64,000 nt of DNA, from NCBI GenBank assembly GCA_963576735.1, contig OY755173.1, positions 15,780,873 to 15,844,872 on the forward strand, in the 5' to 3' direction. The notes beneath the pieces were generated by a model that saw only the letters and a program-made list of their open reading frames with translations, ran no database searches and had not been told where the DNA came from. Positions 13,701 through 24,939 of this stretch are shown piece after piece. Origin of the DNA: Bedellia somnulentella (taxonomy: Eukaryota > Arthropoda > Insecta > Lepidoptera > Bedelliidae). Position numbers and translations under genes: made by a program. Within the stretch, counting starts at the first letter, position 1. Every line of letters starts with the position of its first letter.

Positions 13701-14574
13701 AGGAAATCTGTTTTTGGTACCCTACGACTTTAAGAAAGCACAGATATATAGGTACTATTCAGATATCGTGTTCATTCCTTCTCCAGTGAAGGATTATTTA
13801 TACTCAGCTGAGTTGCCAAGGTTGTTACCGATAACAATGCTGAACAAGTATGGTTCCTGTACATCGCGCCACCCGCGAGCCATACCGGAACACGAATCCT
13901 TGACGAGTGAAAGTTTACTGCGACTAATTTTTTGGACGCTTTCCAAAAACAAGTGAACTGGTGAAGGATTTAGAATTATTTTTAGAAGTAAAAGTAGATT
14001 TTAAGAAACAAGTGTGTTCTTACATTTATCAAGTTATATGTTTGTACAATATATTATTCAAATATTTCTTGCATTAGGTATTGAGTTATATTCATGCAAA
14101 CATTATCATTGATGGCAATCAAATATTGATTTGGTTTTGGCGTTTTAGTTATTCAGAATATCAGATATTTCAATTTCAATTCTTAATAACTTAGACGTTT
14201 TTCTTCCTTAAATATAACCAAAGTTTCTACAAAAAAGTTTCTTCTGCTACTTGTGAGCTTCAACAACTTTAGTATACAGCGTGTTAGTTTGACGGCGATT
14301 GTTACTTCAATATTAATTCGTATATTAAAGTTTAATGCTTAATATCCACCATATGAAATAAACAAAAAGATTAAAACCGCTTTAGCAGAAAAACCTACTT
14401 TCTCCATCAGATGGAAAACTGTGGTTATCTACACTAGCCTAGCGCACACACTCCTAGTTCCTACCCGTATAATGTCTCACCCACACACAGAGAACAGCGG
14501 GCGCGTCATGTGATACTAGTCTTGCGCACACTTGCTCGTGACCGTATAAACCGCACTATGACAGCAATGCAAAA

Positions 14575-14706
14575 TTTTTTTGAATTTCGCGGCTCTGTTT
14601 GATTTTTCTTTGAACTTATCGCCGCGCCTGGTGAGGCTGTGGTCTTAGTCGCCTCGTATTTCAATCCAGTATTAAATATGGGGTAGTGTAATTCAAACAT
14701 TTTCAA
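14575..14706 (+). repeat. Dispersed repeat fragment, copy 1
   Basis: Shares with 15508-15612 the ordered blocks TTTTGAATTTCGCGGC, TTTTTCT-TGAAC, CAGTATTAA-TATGGGG and TAGTGT-ATTCAAA. Both are in the same orientation. Family unknown; probably the 3' part of a decayed retroelement. Confidence 0.5.
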
Positions 14707-14713
14707 GTAAAAA

Positions 14714-14820
14714 GATTGATGGATGTAAACAAAGCTAGAGAGGTCTGCCAGGATCGTACGAAGTGGCGATCGATAGTCTCTGCCTACCCCAATGGGAACT
14801 AATGGCGTGAGAATATGTAT
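14714..14820 (+). mobile_element. RTE LINE 3' stub
   Basis: Only about the last 100 bp of the RTE element: the codons leading to SAYPNGN, the stop and GCGTGAGAATATGTATGT. A 7-bp duplication GTAAAAA flanks it (14707-14713, 14821-14827). Confidence 0.8.
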
Positions 14821-14912
14821 GTAAAAAATCTATCTCTATTAATTAACACCGACGATTATTACAAAACTGTCGTCCTAAATAATCAGCTACCGCTATTTTT
14901 GTTTTACTTTAC

Positions 14913-14968
14913 ATCTCTGCCTCCCCAATGGGAAGTAACGGCGTGAGTATGTATGTAATGTATGTACT
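14913..14968 (+). mobile_element. RTE LINE 3' tail fragment
   Basis: About 50 bp: CTCTGCC, the C-run/G-run hairpin, ACGGCGTGAGTATGTATGT. Only the shared 3' tail survives. Confidence 0.6.
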
Positions 14969-15507
14969 TCATGAGCGTAAGATAATAAAGTTAAAAACAA
15001 ATAGAGACCCTCGAAACGATGCATTTACGTGGCATAAAATAAAGTGCCCAAGAGATACCTATTCATTCATTAACCGACATCGAAATTGGAGGAGTTCTTG
15101 GTGTTTACTAAACTCTCTCGGGGCTAAAGGGCTCTAAACGGGTGTATCTGTACTCTATCACAGTTAACTAAAGAATACGAATAAAAATAACTCACCCCGT
15201 TTTGATTGGCAGTGAGTGGCAGATCCGGGCTATCACCTTTATTTGCGCAAAACGCGGAACATTTTGAGAATTAACGTTATAAAACACCAACACTGAACTT
15301 TGCTTGTTCGTGTACGCCATATTTACTCAACACAATCACAACACAACATACTTAAACTGAACTCACACTCCGAAAATTAATGCGAAAAATCAAAGTGACA
15401 TCCAATCATAAGCGACACAAACACAATGAGCTACAAACAACTAACTTAGTACTAATACTGCTCCTTTGATAAAATGCCGACAAGCCCGCCCGACTTGATA
15501 CATGCAG

Positions 15508-15612
15508 ATTTTGAATTTCGCGGCGATCGATGTTTACGAATTATGAATTTTTCTCTGAACATACTGCCTCATTCCAACGCAGTATTAACTATGGGGTAGT
15601 GTTATTCAAATT
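15508..15612 (+). repeat. Dispersed repeat fragment, copy 2
   Basis: Second copy of the family at 14575-14706, with an extra insertion after TTTCGCGGC. Confidence 0.5.
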
Positions 15613-16929
15613 TATCACGTCAAATAATAACATGTAAAAAATAAGAAGATATTAGAAGCTAAGTTCGATTGATTACTTAACTGGCCTTGATTTGATTTGG
15701 CCGCCGGTTGAGGGTCACGGCGGGTCGCAGCTGTCAGCTGAGTTGCCCGCCTTGTCATCGCGTTTCACGCACACATTGAGCGTGTTGGTGTCAATAGTAC
15801 TACTTTCTTAGTGCAAATTTTAACAAAATTTGAAAAAAAATATGTGTGTTTTTTTTCAATGAATTCTGCCTCTATACGTGATAATTAATCATACTTTTCA
15901 TTGAAAACAGTCGTTACAATTACACCCTGTATACATTTTCGAGGTTTCCCGTAGATATCACAAAATATACATCTGCACATTTAATATAGCGCCAAAATAC
16001 GAAGAATTAGAACGCACGAATTTTTTTAGAGTTCTTTACTTCCTCCTGATCTCTTGAACACTTATATTAACATCGACAAAAAGGTACATCAAAATAACAA
16101 AGACCAAAAGTTTGGCAATCTGTTACGGAGCTTCACTTAATTGAGTCATAACACAATGTATTAGAAATTTGGGGTCCCCTTGTCATGAGTTAAGATATAG
16201 CGACAAAGAAAGTCGAAACTTTTACAAAAGAGGAGTATAAAGTAATATCGTACAAAGTGCATCATGAAAGTTTTGCGTTATGGGAGAGGGGTGGTTTCCT
16301 ACATAATGTTGTCAGAACGAGGTTCATGAGGGCGGCAGAGAGGCAGTGAGGGCGGCCCTCAACTACATTTTTATAGCAGTTTGCTCACCCTAGCCGCTAG
16401 CTCGGGGAGACCGTTCAACCGGAAACATAATCACTTCAGATACGAATCGGTTTGTAAACACTGGGTTGGCGTTGACATAAATTAATTTGCAAAATGGCGA
16501 GGCGGACTAAAACTCACTAATGAACTTATTGTAAAATATGCGAATCTGTCGCGTTCAATATAGATAGATGTTTAAGAACATAACGAAAATGAATTGCTTG
16601 ATATTGACTGACTGAATAGATGCTTTCGAAAACTTTCTCCTCATCGCTCATAAAAATATATTAGCTATTGTAATAGTATCTTTGATATATTAGCGGTATG
16701 TAGTGCAACATACATGTGAGATTATACCTATGTCGAGTTTGGAGTGGTCTAAACAAATGTTAAAATGCAAATTCTGCGAGCAAGCACTTCGCGCCGACCG
16801 ACATGACATGTGGAGCAAGACTCTGCCAATACTTTCCATAGGAAACGACTAATCATCTATCTGTAGGTTACTTTCAACAACTCACTCCCGTATTAACGGA
16901 ATCACTCGGATATTACATTATTATATGTG
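15613..16929. other. Anonymous DNA
   Basis: No gene or element recognised in about 1.3 kb. Confidence 0.35.
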
Positions 16930-17075
16930 GATTAGAGCTAATAACCTCGCCAGCTCAGGGTTCGAGTTAAAATCCTGCATCGGGTCTACACTTCTGTTAT
17001 GACTTTTCTAATTTAAGTGTTTCAGTTATCGGAAAGGTTAACGGTGTGAAAATCATCATGAAAAGGCTACTACTA
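16930..17075 (+). mobile_element. SINE-C relic
   Basis: Degenerate plus-strand copy. It has the B-box-like GGTTCGAGTTAAAATCC, then TCGGGTCTACAC, a TTTTCTAA block and GTTAACGGTGTGAAAATCATC, in the same order as the better SINE-C copies. Confidence 0.55.
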
Positions 17076-18008
17076 CTAAACTACCATGGCTGACTTTACA
17101 ATAATTTCTCATTTAATAGGGTATCCGTACAATACTATAATATTGATTTGCCCCTCTGGCCACGTGATGTTCCGAAGAAGTTTTATCTATACAAAGAAGG
17201 AAACTATATCCAAGTCTTAAAAGTTGGTTTCTTAATTCTCTGATGACGCCGATGATATTATAGGTTAATTAGAATTATGTCATTTAAATTTTCATTTTAA
17301 ACATGACAACGTTAAGCGTTTAACGTTTAGCAACAATGACTAAATTTATAACAGGTAGACGCTTTATATACCGAACCAAGTACGAACTCAATACTAATAA
17401 TCGATTTAAAGAATTCCTAGAAATGTATTGGTAACTGGTCAAAGGAGTCCATTTATTCGATTAATCTCGATTTGCAGACAGCAAAATGTTTCTGCTTGGC
17501 TGTGTAACTGTAATAGTATTTTTTATATCTGTTTCTTGTTGTTAAAGTCATTGTCTAGAACAAATTACCTTTGATTTAGAAAAAGCTTGACTATGCCAGA
17601 CTAATAATCTTGTGCGAAAAAAATCGGCAGTTTTTGTTGAAATCTTAACTAATTAAATTACATTATGCAATTACAGGTTCTTAATATTTTAAATTTTGTT
17701 TGATCAACAAGGATGGTTTCTTCATGACAATACTCAATCGCACACCTGGGTTATACACATATAATAAAAGGATAACCAAACGTTTTTGCTTCTGAACATC
17801 ACATGAAATCTTGCTACTTTATCTTATGATACTCACTTTTATCTAGAAAGCCTCAACACGTAATTGTAATTAATGGACAAGTTAGCTCAATGGAATTTGT
17901 CGATATAAATGGTATGCCACATATGACATATGGAATTACTGAAACTCCGAGTGATTAACAATAATAAACGGATAATTATTCTTACGAACAGAAAATGCAA
18001 AGTATCTT
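17076..18008. other. Anonymous DNA
   Basis: About 0.9 kb with nothing recognised. Confidence 0.35.
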
Positions 18009-18392
18009 TTATCCCTCAGTAAGGTTTGTGTGTGTTCTGATCGAATGAGAAATAGCGTGATTCGTCAAAAGAGCGGTGTGAAAGATGATATTGTAAGAAA
18101 GATAGAAAAAGAAATGGAGATGGTTTGGGCACATAGCGAGGATGGATGATAGTAAATTGGTAAAAAAGATTTATAGAGCCAATGTGGATGGTTATTTTAG
18201 TAGAGGACGACCACGGAGAACACATTTGAACTAATTAGCGAGTGTGCTCAAAAAGGCAAGCGTCCGAAGTATGAAGAATAAAGAGCATGTACGAGAAGAT
18301 AGATGAAAACGAAGCTAGAGAGGTTTGTCGGGATCGTACAAAGTGGCGATCGATAGTCTCTGCCCCAAACTAATGACGTGAATATATGTATG
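18009..18392 (+). mobile_element. RTE LINE 3' fragment, decayed
   Basis: Matches the last third of the RTE ORF from the TCCCTCAG region to the tail, with frameshifts and an internal stop. The YPNGN region is deleted to CTCTGCCCCAAACTAATG, so the conserved hairpin is damaged. Confidence 0.8.
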
Positions 18393-18584
18393 GATCATTT
18401 ATTGTTTTTTTTGCATTTTTTCATCCAGCAATGCAAAAATGAAAACAAGTATTTTATTATATCTTATGACGAGAGGGGTCAAGTCTAAAGAGAGGGTACT
18501 TCATTTTATAATGGGGCATCAAATTCATAACATAAAGTTAAAGACATTTTAAACAACGGGTGAGAAAAAGGTCACTTATATTAG

Positions 18585-18832
18585 TACATACATACATACA
18601 TACATATACTCACGGCTATAAATCCCTAGATGGGGTAGCCAGAGCTAAAGAATGAGAAATTCCTCAGCCACCTTTGGAAAGTTGAGTGGGGAAAAGATGG
18701 TAAAATAAAGGTTGTAGGTGATGGGTGTCCAACCGCATCGCCCGAAAATAGCACCAATACCGTTAGTCGCATCTTACGTACACCGACCGGAAGAAATGGG
18801 GTAGTGCTATTCTAAGCTGACACTACACAGCT
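18585..18832 (-). mobile_element. SINE-B copy
   Basis: Roughly 245-bp element read on the minus strand: GTGTAGTGTC-GCTTAG start, GACTAACGG block, GGTTGGA-ACCC box, then the TACCCC-GGGATTTATAGCCGTGAG tail and ATGT repeats. This is a full-length member. Confidence 0.85.
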
Positions 18833-19627
18833 TCTTATATAAGTATTAGTAAAAAATAAAAGGACCCCAATTGGAACGAATGGCATGAGTATAATATGTA
18901 ATGTTAAAAATAAAACTGGTAAAAATGTTTATCCAAAATAGTTTCGCATTGTCAGAACATTTCCTGTTAACATATTCTGCATTACCTAAACATTTCCAAT
19001 CTAGATAACCTTATCCCTGTCGTGATAAGATAAAAGTGCACTAATCTAAACTCATAAACTATGCTGTTGGTATTGGTCATTCGTTGGAATCATAATTACA
19101 AAAGCTAAGTGGAACACTAATACACTACATAACATAATACATATATGTCTACGAGTGCGATCAATACGTGCCTTTTCACACATTGTCTGGTAGCCAGTGC
19201 CGGACCAGACACGACAAAGTGTCAAAAAAAGGATTGATAAAAAGAAACGATAACTATCATTTTCTGAACATGAAACGTTTTTAATTATAATGAGTCTATC
19301 GCTTCAGATGTTGATTGTAAAAAGAAAAACCAACAAAAAAAACTCCTTACATTTACTATTTTCCAAATTTTTATACTATTTTGCGTGTAACATATTTTAA
19401 TTGAATTTACATGCTATTTAGCTTTACCTTAACCAGTGTAGTTTATAAGGCATGCCCACCCCCTATATTCGACACTATACCTTTTACTGCACCAATTTTA
19501 CTCATATCTTTGTGACTTTTTGCTACAAGCTACATAAAAAATGCCGCACGCGCTTCAAAAATGTCAGTTGTTAAAAATTAGCATTTCACATATAAACTAG
19601 ATTGTCATTTAATTTAAATCTTTTTGT
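18833..19627. other. Anonymous DNA
   Basis: About 0.8 kb between SINEs; nothing recognised. Confidence 0.35.
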
Positions 19628-19752
19628 TCATGAAAACCTCATGTGGGGATTATTACTAATAAATAAAGAATAAATAAAGGAAAGAAAAATTTCACGATTC
19701 GGTTCGATTCCCGCCTGTGTCGAAATTTTTCTTCCCTTTATTTATTTTTTAT
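19628..19752 (-). mobile_element. SINE-A copy with inverted 5' part
   Basis: Minus-strand element ending in the SINE-A tail (TTAGTAATAATCCCCACATG then TTTTCATGAACA). Instead of the normal tRNA-like 5' region it carries an inverted copy of its own middle, so GAAATTTTTCTT faces AAGAAAAATTTC across a short tRNA-derived segment with GGTTCGATTCCCGCC. The same arrangement occurs at 36616-36735. Confidence 0.7.
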
Positions 19753-19756
19753 ACAT

Positions 19757-20119
19757 AACATAAACATAAACGTTCAAGCCGAATATCCCCGAAAGGGGTT
19801 GGCAGAGGTACTAATACTTCTGAACATCACGTGACTTTGTCACCTGGTGTTCAGAGTACCCACGTTTTGCATGGACAGTGTACTCACGTGATAGGGGGCA
19901 GGCTTATCGCCGTTTTGTACGAATACACTGTCACATGACTAAGTACAACTCAGCCATGTGGGTTTCCTCACGATGTTTTCCATCACCGTTAACAACCATG
20001 ATAAATTAACCACACATATGTCTTTAGAAAAGATAAATTGGTGTAGGCCCGACCCAGGATTTGAACATTAGTCGTTTGCACGATAACCGAGTGTTCTACC
20101 CACTGGGCTATCACGGTTG
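19757..20119 (-). mobile_element. SINE-C, full length
   Basis: tRNA-derived SINE read on the minus strand. The head has a polymerase III A box, TAGCCCAGTGGG, and a B-box-like GTTCAAATCC about 35 bp later, the usual tRNA spacing. The body runs to CCTCTGCCAACCCC-TTTC-GGGGATATTCGGC, a four-pair hairpin tail, followed by a TTATG-type repeat. The tail matches the RTE LINE. Confidence 0.85.
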
Positions 20120-20337
20120 TTATTTTTTTTTATTAGTATATTGTCATTGCCAACTTCTGTTAAGAAGATAAGTCTTGCATATCTAACTAAATAGAATACA
20201 CACAAAGTGGTTTTCTCATAATAATATAATGAAAAGCTAAAACTTTTCATAAACAGTCGAGAATAAGGGGATCCATTAACGCATGCTTTTCAGACTAACC
20301 ATAATTGCCCCTCGCAACTAACAACATAAACTATGAG

Positions 20338-21774
20338 CAGAGATGCAATTTATTTGAAATACTTCTATTTAAAATGCAAGTACAAAATGCAAAATACCTA
20401 TTTTGTATTTGGCATTTAAATGCCTTTTAGTAAGAAACATTTTGTATTTAATTTGAAATACCTTTCGATATGTATTTTGTATTTTTAATATTCATTTCAA
20501 AATGCAAAATACTTTATAACTAAGTTTAGCCAATATTAATAGTCAAACGAAATGAAATGAACGAATGACGCTTATAATGCCGCTGAGGGTGCGTTTTCGT
20601 TAGTCTAGTTTTTTACATTATTTTAAGTGAGTATTATTATTATTAACTAGTGGATTGGGCCCAGCTTCGCACGGGTAGCGTAGCTTTAAAAATATCTGAG
20701 GTTTCTTCAATCACTGCTCAACCTTTGTGAAATTTAGTGCAATTTATAGCATTCCTGAATAGTGTAGCTTTGTGATTGTGAAAGCGCTTTAATGAACGGT
20801 TCAGTATCTCTGAAAATAAAACCATGCAAACAAACAATCAGAGTTACAAACTTTGCATACATACAGGGAGTATGTATACTCCCGGCTATCTTTTGACAGG
20901 GCGCGATAGCTTATTTCATGTATAAGTTTGGTTATTCTATACCGATTTCTATGATTCTTTTTTTATTGAATAGGTAATAATGTAAACTTTTTTAAATGAG
21001 AGATGAATGAGAGAACTATAAACGTAAGAGTAAACAAATATAATAAGAATGCTCCGAACTGTTAAGCTATCAGGAATTACACGTGTTATTATGACTCAAC
21101 CATAAAAGATAGACATATGCTGCAGAAGGATATTTTTTAGAAAATTTTATTTACAATATTTCCGTCATACATGATTTCTATGCAACTATAATTACTAAGG
21201 CTGCACACGCGACGGAAGCTTAAAAAATGGAGTAACTTCCCCCGTTTTCCCAAATTTTCCCAAAATTCCCCTTCACTACTCTGCTGAAAAGTACACTATA
21301 ACCTGCCCAGGAGTATGAAGAATAATTCTACCAAGTTTCGTTAAAATCCGTCGAGTAGTTTTTGTTTCCATAAGGAACATACAAACCGACAGACAGACAG
21401 ACGGACAGACAGACAGACAGACAAAAATTTTACTGATTGCATTTTTGGCATCAGTATCGATCACTAATCACCCCCTGATAGTTATTTTGAAAATATATTT
21501 AATGTACAGAATTGACCTCTCTACAGATTTATTATAAGTATAGATAACAACAGAATTTATTGATACGCATACTGATAAATATAATAAATATCATTCAATT
21601 TGGTCAAAAAGTATTTTATTTTGAAAAAGTATTTTGAAAATACCTATTTTGCATTTAGCATTTGAAATACAAAACGTAAAACTATTTGGTATTTTGCATT
21701 TGAAATAGGAAATTTGAAAAGTATTTTGCATTTTGTATTTAAATGCTTTTTTAAACCTATTTTGTACATCTCTG
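20338..21774. mobile_element. hAT-type non-autonomous element
   Basis: Terminal inverted repeats start CAGAGATG, a typical hAT terminus. A perfect 8-bp duplication ACTATGAG flanks it (20330-20337, 21775-21782), the size expected for hAT. No transposase is present. Both arms carry many copies of ATTTTGCATTT and its complement, probable subterminal transposase-binding repeats. An 898-bp Helitron inside leaves a 539-bp MITE when removed. Confidence 0.9.
20647..21544 (-). mobile_element. Non-autonomous Helitron nested in hAT
   Basis: On the minus strand it begins TCTATACTTATAATAAA right after an A. It ends CTAG before a T, preceded by a hairpin region with CCCGTGCGAAGCTGGG. A 5' TC, 3' CTRR, subterminal hairpin and A/T insertion without duplication are the Helitron hallmarks. 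It includes a (CAGA)n tract near 21390-21422. Termini resemble the coding Helitron at 52891-54338. A 62-codon frame at 21276-21464 is not a gene. Confidence 0.8.
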
Positions 21775-21889
21775 ACTATGAGCTCCATAATAACTCTAAT
21801 AATCTTAAATTCCACAGTTAGCGTTCCGCAGTCAAACTAAATAGAGATAATAAGAATGATGAATGATATTGCCTAGTTGGCTTGGCAGT

Positions 21890-21990
21890 AATGCGCGTTG
21901 ACAAAGTGTCAAGGTCAAGATGGCCGGGTGGCGGCGGCGGCGCGGCGGCGGCGGGGCGGCAGATTGTAGCATGCGTGTTTTGCGCGTGCG
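21890..21990. other. GC-rich tract with CGG repeats
   Basis: Contains AAGATGGCC followed by a run of CGG units, like some insect 5' exons. No supported exon or start follows. Possible promoter or first exon, otherwise unexplained. Confidence 0.2.
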
Positions 21991-23902
21991 CTCTACACAT
22001 TCATTCTATTATGCTTTTGCATGGTTCATTCAAACATTACAAATAGAATGTTTATATGTTTGCGGCAGCTAAGCTAAGTTGTGTTTTCACACCCATTTCT
22101 TCCCGAGGGTTTCGTAGGAGGCGATTTAGAGCTTTTTATGTAATCGTTAGGCGATGGGGCTGGCGACCCGTCATGAAACTATCCTTGGTTTTTCATAATC
22201 TTCTCCGAACGAAACTATCAAAAGTTATTATGAAATGCATTCCTGTAATAATTTTGACACGGCAAGGGCACTTATAATTTATATCTCGAGTGTCGATGTA
22301 GATAATAGCACTAGTCCATCTTTCCGACGTACTGTGGTACTGAAGCAAGGTGTCAATGTTTCGTTTTGAGGGTTATTAGAAGCAGACGCAAGGATAACGG
22401 CATGATAATTAGAATATCCTTATACATATTAAGCATTTTTTTGACTACAAAGCTATACTTTAGATCTTATAATTCTAGAACCATTGTTGCAGTTCTAGCT
22501 AATAGAATACCATGTGATGATATCAAAGCAGCGCGCTTCCAGCAGAGTTATCACAAAGATATTATTCCTATGGTTATTACGAGATCAAAGAACCTATTCG
22601 GCCTCAGTTCGCCAACGTCATGCAGTCACGCGATGACTAATCGGCCAGGATCGAGTCGTTCAGCGATCGTTATCGAATCGGTGTGGTGGAGCAGACTGAG
22701 CGGCAAGCGATTACTAATAATGCCATCTAGTTGATAAAACAATCGTGACCCGAGACTTTGTACAGGTAGCAAGCATTTACGGGATACACTAAACATCATA
22801 ATCATAAAACATATAGGTTTTCGACGTCTTCGGACGATAACTAATAATCGTTAGGAAGTCAATGGGTACTGAGGCATATGGATCGTGGTTATTGGATTTG
22901 AGCCATAGATTTGCGCATTCGGAACGCCCTACTCGCAGTTTTTATTTTTGTAAGATTTTATTCTTATTTCAGTGTTTTCACCTGATTACCCAAAATTAAG
23001 ATGATTCCGTCCTTTCGGAGGGCGCATAGATCTGTCTTCTGTTCCTGGCTCTTTTGGCGGAAGCAGTCGTTAAAGTCTGGCATACCACAAAAGGCCAGCA
23101 AGGTGGGCCCGAACATATATATGGGGCTGACATATATGGGCTGTGATGGGATCAAGAGGTTACCTAGTACAAACATACAAACTTGACCATTTTTAAGATA
23201 GCATAGAATAGCTTAGCATATCATAAAATAGCCGTTAACACATATTTTCACCAATTCCATCTTCCATTTTTTTACTTGGCAATGCCGTATTTTTAACAAA
23301 GCTACGACTTTAAGTAAGATCTTTTTCTAGCAATCTCTCACACTTTTACCATTGTGACATTAAAATCGTAAAAGTAGCAACCATAGCCCACGATTATAGA
23401 ATCTCAGCCATATAACTATAATTTTAGGCTACATGTGAAATAAATCTAAATAATGCGACATTTAATGAACGACAACCATAGAAAACGTTTTTTTAAGACT
23501 AACAAAACAGCTAAGTTATGTGGTTTACTAACAAAATGGCCTTGATTACGAAACTTTAATGCAATGATTAATCATGGCTGTCAATCAATTTTGAACTGGT
23601 TCTAATCATGAGTCATAACTTTGAAGGCAAGACATGATACACTTTTTTATTTTACACTAATAAGGTCTCAACAGCACCGTGACAGAAATAAACAAAAACA
23701 AATATATTTACCTTACGTAATTGTGATTTCTATTTCATTCATCTAGGTTATCAAGGCAATAAATTTCAAAAATAAGAAAATATGAATAATAATAAGGATT
23801 GTCAGTGTTGAGGCTCCAGCCGCATCATCTAAAAGCCTCAATGCCTTATGTTGTCCGTCACAACACCCGCTAGATGAATTGGGTTCGTGTCGTTAATGCC
23901 GA
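21991..23902. other. Anonymous DNA
   Basis: Holds a 122-codon open frame at 22366-22734 with no motif or splice context. No element recognised. Confidence 0.35.
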
Positions 23903-24510
23903 TGTCGTGGCCATATCGTAGAATTGAACACATCGTGAAATGATCGATCATTTCATGAAATGGTCACATTTCATGATGTGGCCAACTTGACTTGACCAGA
24001 TCATAAAATCGTCAACGTTTCACGATTTTGTCATCCACGCTTGGCCAGATCGTAGAAATAGGGTAACCTGTGAAATGCGATCCAAACTCTACCGTTTTTT
24101 AACATATTGCTCAGTTATTTCGTAATTAGCAAAGTATTCGAAAACCTTTTCGTCGAAAACTCTTTTCTTATTACGTTCTTCCTCCCTTGATAACGAAATA
24201 TTAACTTTTTTACTGCGAGAAATAACACTTTTGACAGCGGCCGCCATCTTCACTCATAAACAAAGCGTTTTTAGCGCCCCTACTGGTAATTAATGTAACT
24301 ACTTTACGATATGACCAAATAATCTTAACCATTTCATGAAGAGGCCGCGCGTTTAGTTGGCCATATCGAGAAACGATTTCTTATCATTGATCTGCCCAAA
24401 CCACATCACGATGTGGCCAATAAACAGTTGAACATTTCATGAAATACGACCATTTCATGAAATGATCGATCATTTCATGATGTGTTCAAATTTACGATAT
24501 GGCCACGACA
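23903..24510. mobile_element. Palindromic element, TGTCG ends, 4-bp TSD
   Basis: A 608-bp element with inverted repeats of about 75 bp starting TGTCGTGGCCATATCGTA, flanked by CCGA on both sides (23899-23902, 24511-24514). Both arms are filled with TTTCATGAAAT palindromes and GGCC-A-ATCGT motifs. The core has no long ORF; it includes GCGGCCGCCATCTT (near 24237), resembling a YY1/Pho site. Superfamily not recognised. It shares TGTCG ends and a 4-bp duplication with 55887-56587. Confidence 0.8.
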
Positions 24511-24562
24511 CCGACACTACACAGCAAAGATGGTAAGCATGAATATTTATTTGAAAACCTAC

Positions 24563-24928
24563 ATAACATATAAACATAACATAAAGGTTCACGCCGAATA
24601 TCCCCGAAGGGGTTGGCAGAGGTACTAATACTTCTGAACATCACGTGAATTTGTCCCCTGGTGTTCAGAGTACCCACGTTTTGAATGGACAGTGTACTTC
24701 AGTTTACTTGTGACTATCGCCGTTTTGTACGAATACACTGTCACATAACTAAGTACAACTCAGCCGTGTGGGTTTGCTCACGATCTTTTCCCTCACCGTT
24801 ATAACTACCTCATGATGAATTAACCAATTTGTCTTTAGAAAAGACAAATTGGTGTAGGCCCGACCCGGGATTGGAGGACTAGTCGTTTGCACGATAACTG
24901 ATGTTCTACCCATTGAGCTATCACGTCG
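24563..24928 (-). mobile_element. SINE-C, full length with TSD
   Basis: Good copy flanked by an 11-bp duplication TGAAAACCTAC (24552-24562, 24929-24939). The tail hairpin is CCCC-TTC-GGGG on the minus strand. The head contains GATAGCTCAATGGGTAG, an A box. The variable-length duplication shows LINE-driven insertion. Confidence 0.9.
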
Positions 24929-24939
24929 TGAAAACCTAC

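Larger units (their letters stand above)
7133..14574. other. Anonymous DNA, 7.4 kb
   Basis: No gene or transposon recognised. Two CRE-like palindromes lie at 8525-8560, and GC-rich islands at 10060-10240 and 10665-10760 are listed separately. An open frame of 131 codons at 13561-13956 has no recognisable motif and is probably chance. Confidence 0.35.

Noticed and set aside
13561..13956. 131-codon open frame on the plus strand
   Set aside because: No motif, no splice or promoter support, AT-rich codons; likely chance.
21276..21464. Cys/Val-rich 62-codon frame
   Set aside because: Produced by the CAGA repeat inside the Helitron.
22366..22734. 122-codon open frame on the plus strand
   Set aside because: No recognisable domain and no neighbouring exons.
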